DNA from: Struthio camelus
Taxonomy: Eukaryota; Chordata; Aves; Struthioniformes; Struthionidae
Direction: 5' to 3'
DNA: 64,000 nucleotides
NCBI RefSeq assembly: GCF_040807025.1
Contig: NC_090947.1
Coordinates: 10,230,001 to 10,294,000, forward strand
This document shows positions 58,625 through 64,000 of the stretch, in pieces (the first letter of the stretch is position 1; each line of letters opens with the position of its first letter). Made by a program: the position numbers and the translations under genes. A model generated the notes under the pieces. That model saw only the letters and a list, made by a program, of their open reading frames with translations. It ran no database searches and had not been told where the DNA came from.

Positions 58625-60550
58625 CTAGAAAAATGTAAAGTATCACTGTAAGATTTTACATCAACCTGTGGCCCAGCACTGAGAAATCCTGAGCATAAAT
58701 GTCTGTCTCTTTTTAATCAAAATTGTGAGGTGTTCCTCTCAGTTATCAAAATACCTCTTCTTACTAAAATTTATATCACATACAAAAAAATTCCAAAAAT
58801 TCCAAAGAATTTCTACAAAACCGGGGAGGCCTACTTAGTTGTACTGAGTCTTTAGGCAGCACATGGATTTCAAATGCCACACTGAGAATATGCAATGTAC
58901 ATTCCAACTACTGTTTTCCTTTTTGTTTAATGGGTTTGGATATCTTCTAAACTTTCCTGAACAAGCAATTGAATTGCAAGTCAACTGCATAAGTGCACAA
59001 AATAAAAGGAAACAGATTCATGGATCACTGGCAGTTTATAGAAAAGAAAAATCAGCTATTGCTTTGAAGGAGCACAGCTGTACTAGTCAGATTTCAGCTC
59101 AGCTGTTGCAGCCGAACTAGCTCATGAAAAAAGCAAGCCAGAAGCAACTGCACTGTGTATGTCACAAGCAAGAGAAGAAAGTACTACCATGAAGAACAGG
59201 AGTTAAAAAGGAGAGGAACCAACTCGGATCGCTTTCTCATTACTTAGGTTACAGAATCGGCATTCAGCCCAAACTCCCTCGCACATCAGCCTAGCCACTC
59301 AAAGTCTTCCAGCAGACTTGTTTTCTATCTAACGCTTTGAAAATTTAGGAGATGAGGAGAGAGGAAGATGACAATGTCTAACAAGCGTATCAAAGCTTCT
59401 GAAGGGCAGAGTGGGATTAGCTAATTTCCTTTAGCTACTCACTGATCTGCAAGTGTGCATCTTCTCTGCCATGAATAATCCTTCTTGGTGGCTGACAAAG
59501 CTACAGGAGGTAGTTCCATTTTAATATGTAGTTATTGTTTGAAAGTTAATTTTAAAAAGGTGAAGTACTATACGAGTAACTGATGATTTTGATTATCAAG
59601 GCACTAAACTTGACTACATGCACCATTCAAATTACGGATGCCATTTAATCCTGGCAACGCTCTTGAAAAATCTAACAAGCTCCCACCACCCGTCTATTGC
59701 TAAAATACCTTAACGGGCATCTCCTAATCCTCTTTACCCTCAACAGCTACTTGAAGTAAGGAAATGCTGTAACTGTGTCTTATAGATGAAAAGAGAGCTA
59801 AAAAGATCCGTAGGTGATATTTTGCTGCCTAACTTCTTCAAAAGATCTGGGCTTGACTTACCCACTTTCACAAAGGAAGTGGCAGAGCTGGAGACACCGC
59901 CGATGTTCCAAGACATGGTCCAGCACAGTCACTGCTAGAGCATCCTCCTCCAAGCTGGAAAGAAAATGGCTTATTCTATTATACGAGGTAAGTTACTCTG
60001 TTGCTTGGAATATGAAACCACAAAAGCTAAGCTGATTCAAGTCCTAGTAACTAGGATACACTGAAGCGAAGTTATTGGCGAACTAGTTAAAAGCTATAAA
60101 AGGGTATAGCTAGCCAACATAGCTGTCCATGATCCACGTTTGTTCACATAACACTAGTAAGACTTAAGACTTTTTTTTGTTTCATAATCTAACTTTGCCT
60201 CCATTTTCTTGTATGGTTTGGATCACATCACTACATAAACCTGTTCCACCTTTCCACGTTTTTCTTTTTTGTATCACAGCCTTCCTGTATACTGCAGATT
60301 GCGATAGCAGCATACAGCTGATCGGACACATTCATCCCAACATGCCCAAAGCTTCAGAGTCGGTGGGCGATGTGGGAAGGAAGTTCATCGATCAACAGAC
60401 AAACGTGTCTGTGAACCTCAGGGACGGCCGAAGCTCCACAGCCAAAGCCCAGGTACCCTGACTGCGCCTTAATCTAGTTTTGTTAACCCTGGGCTGTAGC
60501 TCACTGAGTTACTTTCGCGTTTTGAGTGACTGAAACGGTTCTTTATGACA
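58625..60550. other. STRADB: STRADB 5' intron; nothing coding seen
   Basis: Between the first coding exon and the CpG island. Short open frames at 58,863-59,120 and 60,177-60,461 on the plus strand have no exon boundaries or recognised product. Taken as the first intron of STRADB. Confidence 0.55.
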
Positions 60551-60845
60551 GACCTCGAGTTTTAAATGACTGCGCCTGCGGCAGAAGTACGGTATACGGA
60601 AAGGCAGCGCCCCGGGAGCCCCTCAGGGGACAGCTTCCCGCTCGCTCCCTTCGCTCGTACACGGCTGCCCCCCCTCCCCCGGCCCCGGGCTGCCCGACGG
60701 CCTGGCGCCGCTGCCCCGAGCTCGGCGTGCCTGCGTGCAGCGGCGGCGCCGCTCCTCCCGCCCTCCCCGACCCGCCCGGCCCGGCTGCCCCCGCCGCGGC
60801 CGGGCAGCCCCGCGGGAAGGCGGCGCCGGCGGCCGCCGCTCCTAC

Positions 60846-60930
60846 CCGCCGCCCGAGGCCAGGGGCCGGCGCCGCGCAGCCGAGCCGCGAGCCCCGCCTC
60901 GCTCCTGGCCCCGGCCCCGGCGCGTCACGG
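60846..60930 (-). other. STRADB: Candidate STRADB 5' untranslated exon
   Basis: On the minus strand CGGCGG|GTAGGA gives a plausible donor at 60,845-60,846 downstream of the first ZNF143-type element. No transcript evidence is available, so this is a guess from position. Confidence 0.25.
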
Positions 60931-61039
60931 GGCTTGTAGTTCGTGGCGGCGGCGGTGCCGCCCCGCCGCGCGGCCTGCCGGGAGCTGTAGTCCCGCCGCG
61001 GCGGGAACCGGGCGGAAGTCAGTGGGCCTTTCCTCGGCG

Positions 61040-61099
61040 GCCGCGGTATTGCACGCGGCGGCGGCGGGGAGCGCCGGGGCAAGGGCAAGCGCGGGGCGG
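61040..61099 (+). other. TRAK2: Candidate TRAK2 noncoding first exon
   Basis: GGGGCGG|GTAAGA at 61,099-61,100 is a good donor about 80 bp after the ETS site. TRAK2 (a kinesin adaptor for mitochondrial transport) is expected here by synteny, and its first exon is noncoding in human. No TRAK2 coding sequence is present in the window, so the name rests on position only. Confidence 0.4.
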
Positions 61100-61349
61100 G
61101 TAAGAGGGGCTCGGCGCCCGTTCGGGGCGGCCCCGTCGCTACGGCGAGTCCCCTCCTCGCCGCCCGGTTGCGCAAGCCCCGGCAGGCCCGCGTTGCCCCT
61201 AGCCGTTAGGGGCGTTGCCTGGACCGCCGCGCCGGCCTCGGGGGCCCCGAGCACCTGGGTGGCCCCCGCGCGCCCGCTGTGCCCGGCGTGGCTGCCGGGG
61301 CGCCGCGGGCTTGCGCGGTTCGCTAGACTCGTGCTGCAAATATCGGTTA

Positions 61350-64000
61350 CTGCTGCATGACGGATGTCACGACCTTCAGCGTGCTGTCGAGCTCCTCCAT
61401 GCGCTAGGGGTACCGCTAATCGGACTGCTCTGCTTGGAGGTTGGTGTCTTTGCTCTTATAAAGCAAAGCTCGATGAAATCTGAGCTGTGGTTCTGCTCGC
61501 TCGAGGATGTGAGGGCAGGAGATTTAGGCCTCATTAACCTTTCGATTACAATTGCATTTTAATCTTCTGGTTAAACTTTAGTAAGAGTATCTGTCAGTAA
61601 ACGTTTTTTTCCTGTCAACCGTACTAGTGACAAAGTGCTTCACAAAGTTGCATTCCTGGCCTCCCTCCTCCCCCCTTTTTAAACAATCTTCAACTATAGA
61701 CTGTTGAATACATGCTTTTTGGTTACGCCTCAAAATTATTGTTGACTGACTGTGACAGTATGATACAAATATTTAATGTGCTAGTAAATAATATGGTTGT
61801 GTTATGTGAAAAGCGTCTGAAAGTTAACCTAAAATTGACTATGTTGCTTTGCAGTCTTTTCTTGAGACCAAGAGGTGCATTTCTGAGCAGAAATAGGCAG
61901 ACATCTCAGGAGTCCTTTGTGCAATGGTAACCAGTCACTAGAGGCACCACTAGCTAATTGTCTTATGGTTGCTTAAGCATGTTAGCTAACAACATTATAT
62001 AGAAAGTATTGAAGTTAATCTTTTATTATCTTGTACTTTTTTTTTTTAAGCTAAGTTAGTGCAAAATATATTGTTGAAGGAGTTAATTTGTAGTTCACGT
62101 GTATGCCAGCCAAGCTGTGGTGAGGTTTGAACAAAATTAACAGAGTAAATGTTGACATCCTTAGATGAAAGGGACCAATCCTTTCCTTTCTTATTTCATA
62201 CTCAGGTTCCACCGCAAGTTGTAGCATACCTAGAGTTGGGTTTATTGCGATGGAGAAAGGAGGAATGAAAAAAGTAGAACACATCTGTGGAAACCCAGGC
62301 CTCATTAGTTCCACTGCCTAAAGGACAACCTGTTTGTTTTTTTTCCATCCCTTCCAATTACCATCCACACCTAATATTGCCCAGTTAGATGTGCAGACTG
62401 TGAAGGTACAGATACTGGTACAGCAAACATCAACTCACCTGTTTGAAAGAGAACTCTTTTGGAGGAATCGGGAATCAGGAGGAGAAGGGAAATACACCAG
62501 CTAATAAGTAACGCTTGTCAGGTAGACTAAATATACTTTAAATTCTGGTCTGTTTTCTCAGTTTTCTACGTTGCTTTAAGGAGTACAGCGTGTATCAGAA
62601 TTTTTTGATGGTGGTTTGCTCTTACTATAACAGAGGCTTGTTGGGGTGAGTATTGCATAGCAGAAAGGCTGTCTTTGCAGGAAGAACAGACCAGTGATTC
62701 ATTGAGAAGTTTTACAGGAAGATGCAAAATAGCATTTTCACAGAGATGGTTACAAAGAGATGACAGATGCTTTTATCTAGTTAGATTAATGGCAGCACTC
62801 TTGTGACTGGGTCATATAGATCAGTCTGGTTTATTTTAGTGAATACATAATTGTAACTATTAAAATGCTTGGGAAACAAAACAATGAACTTCAGCTATTG
62901 AACTGAATTTTTCAAACAATTAAAAAAAGAGAGTCCATTTGTGGAATTGAAGCTTTATAGCTTTAAAAATAACATGAAATATTTAAGTCATAAGACAGCA
63001 GTTCCTGTCTGTGCACTGTAGTAGCACTCTTCTGTTCTGCTGTTGGTGACAGAGCTTAGGATACCAGTCCTTGGCGTTACTTATTGTTCCATGGTTAAAA
63101 AAGGAGCATGAGACTGTGAAAGCGGGAATGAGGAGAAAAGAAGTTTTAGGGCCATCTTTTTTTTACAGCAAAGTAAGGAAAAACATACAAGTGCTATTGT
63201 CTTTTATTTCGTCGCTAATGTCTGTTTTTTCTGTTAATGCTCCAACATGAGACTGAAAGCTTTACTCCCTTCTTTATAAAGGGAAGCTAGCATGGGTTTT
63301 ACAGCTAACTTTAAAACTGATGTTTTGATATAGAATTCATGTATGCTGACTAAATTGATCCCCTGTATTATCAGTTTTGTGTGGTTATATGATAAAGATT
63401 ATGAAATAAGCAGAGAAGCTCCTTTCATTCAAAATTTAAAATATTTAATAAAATAAAATTCTAATAAGAAAATGTTTAGTTACCGCTCTTACATGGCAAA
63501 GTAGTAGCAGAACCAGAGGCTACTCTGTATCTGTCAAAGAAGTTCTTTTAAGAATAAAATTCCCAGAAGGGCAGGTGGTACTATAAAAAAATAGCATAAT
63601 GCTTAAAGTTTCTGTCCTTTAATTGCTAGCCAGAAAATGACAAGGTACGATGGAGCTATTTTTATATGATATACAAATACTTCTGCTTTTGAGAGATTTT
63701 TTTCTCCTTTTTTTTTAAACAGCCTCCCCCCCCCCCCAATACTAGTCTTTGCTCAAATACAAGTTTAACTAATTCTGACACTAAACTATACTGAAAAGGA
63801 AGTGTTTTCTTCAATATCTCTGATGCTAGTAGCTCTTTTGAGTGTCCACTTGACAAATTAGAACTTTAATTGAAGAAAACCTAGGAAAAAATACATAAAT
63901 CAATTAAAGTAGGTTAATGTAAAACTTTTTTATTTTTCAGTAGCTCAGTGTTGTGCTTTGCACTCTATTAATACGTAAGATATCGAATAAACATTTCTAA
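61350..64000. other. TRAK2: Probable TRAK2 intron 1; nothing coding seen
   Basis: AT-rich sequence with no exon-like segment matching the TRAK2 N-terminus or another protein I recognise. It holds only simple runs such as poly-C at about 63,725-63,737. Assignment as an intron follows from synteny. Confidence 0.45.

Larger units (their letters stand above)
60560..61345. promoter_or_regulatory. CpG-island bidirectional promoter, STRADB (-) and TRAK2 (+)
   Basis: Dense CpG block between STRADB on the minus strand and the position where TRAK2 lies on the plus strand in other vertebrates (head to head). On the minus strand two ACTAYRnnnCCCR elements of the ZNF143/THAP11 type are seen: ACTACAAGCCCCG (60,928-60,940) and ACTACAGCTCCCGGCA (60,976-60,991). 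An ETS site CGGAAGT lies at 61,013-61,019 on the plus strand. No TATA box was noticed. Long open frames in this block on both strands are compositional. Confidence 0.75.

Noticed and set aside
60543-61360. Open frames of 210 and 264 codons in the STRADB-TRAK2 CpG island
   Set aside because: Same compositional artefact; they overlap on opposite strands and have no splice context or recognisable domain.
1-64000. CRISPR arrays, operons, rRNA or tRNA genes
   Set aside because: None seen; the sequence is vertebrate nuclear DNA with spliced genes, and no cloverleaf or direct-repeat array was recognised by eye.

Overview
The window is nuclear DNA from a vertebrate, almost certainly a bird. The genes are intron-rich with GT-AG splice sites, three CpG islands mark promoters, and two fragments of CR1 (the dominant avian LINE) lie in introns. 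Gene content and order match the block of human 2q33 that holds ALS2, MPP4, TMEM237, C2CD6, STRADB and TRAK2, here in reversed orientation. Identities rest on exon-by-exon translation compared with what I remember of the human proteins; no database search was run.

Layout: (1) MPP4, + strand, about 387-21,660, is a photoreceptor MAGUK scaffold with L27, PDZ, SH3 and guanylate-kinase-like domains. Twenty coding exons were placed, including two microexons of 18 and 15 nt, and the frame runs unbroken from the second exon to the stop; the initiator codon was not found. (2) TMEM237, + strand, promoter at about 22.0-22.8 kb and CDS 23,369-36,305, is a four-pass ciliary transition-zone protein. Its thirteen coding exons give 393 codons with an intact frame and include an 11-nt microexon. 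(3) About 39.3-52.8 kb, + strand, holds what looks like a decaying copy of C2CD6 (CATSPERT), a sperm CatSper-channel subunit gene. Recognisable exons carry frameshifts and stops, and the large repeat-bearing exon (46.1-48.2 kb) is split among all three frames. Its CpG promoter still carries five MYB-type sites, four of them in a perfect 22-bp tandem duplication. A 655-bp solo LTR sits in this interval, and a paralogous copy of its pre-insertion site survives 3 kb away. (4) STRADB, - strand, CDS 52,854-58,579, is the pseudokinase STRAD-beta; eleven coding exons give 416 aa with an intact frame. (5) About 60.6-61.35 kb is a CpG-island promoter that by synteny should be bidirectional, serving STRADB leftward and TRAK2 rightward. 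The rest of the window is probably TRAK2 intron 1, with no coding exon seen.

The four named genes with intact or unseen frames do not form a pathway: MPP4 acts in retinal polarity and synapse complexes, TMEM237 at the ciliary transition zone, STRADB in LKB1/MO25 signalling, and TRAK2 in kinesin-driven mitochondrial transport. The most interesting signal is the selective decay of C2CD6 between intact neighbours. This fits the reported loss of CatSper channel genes in birds, yet a germline-type MYB promoter seems to persist.
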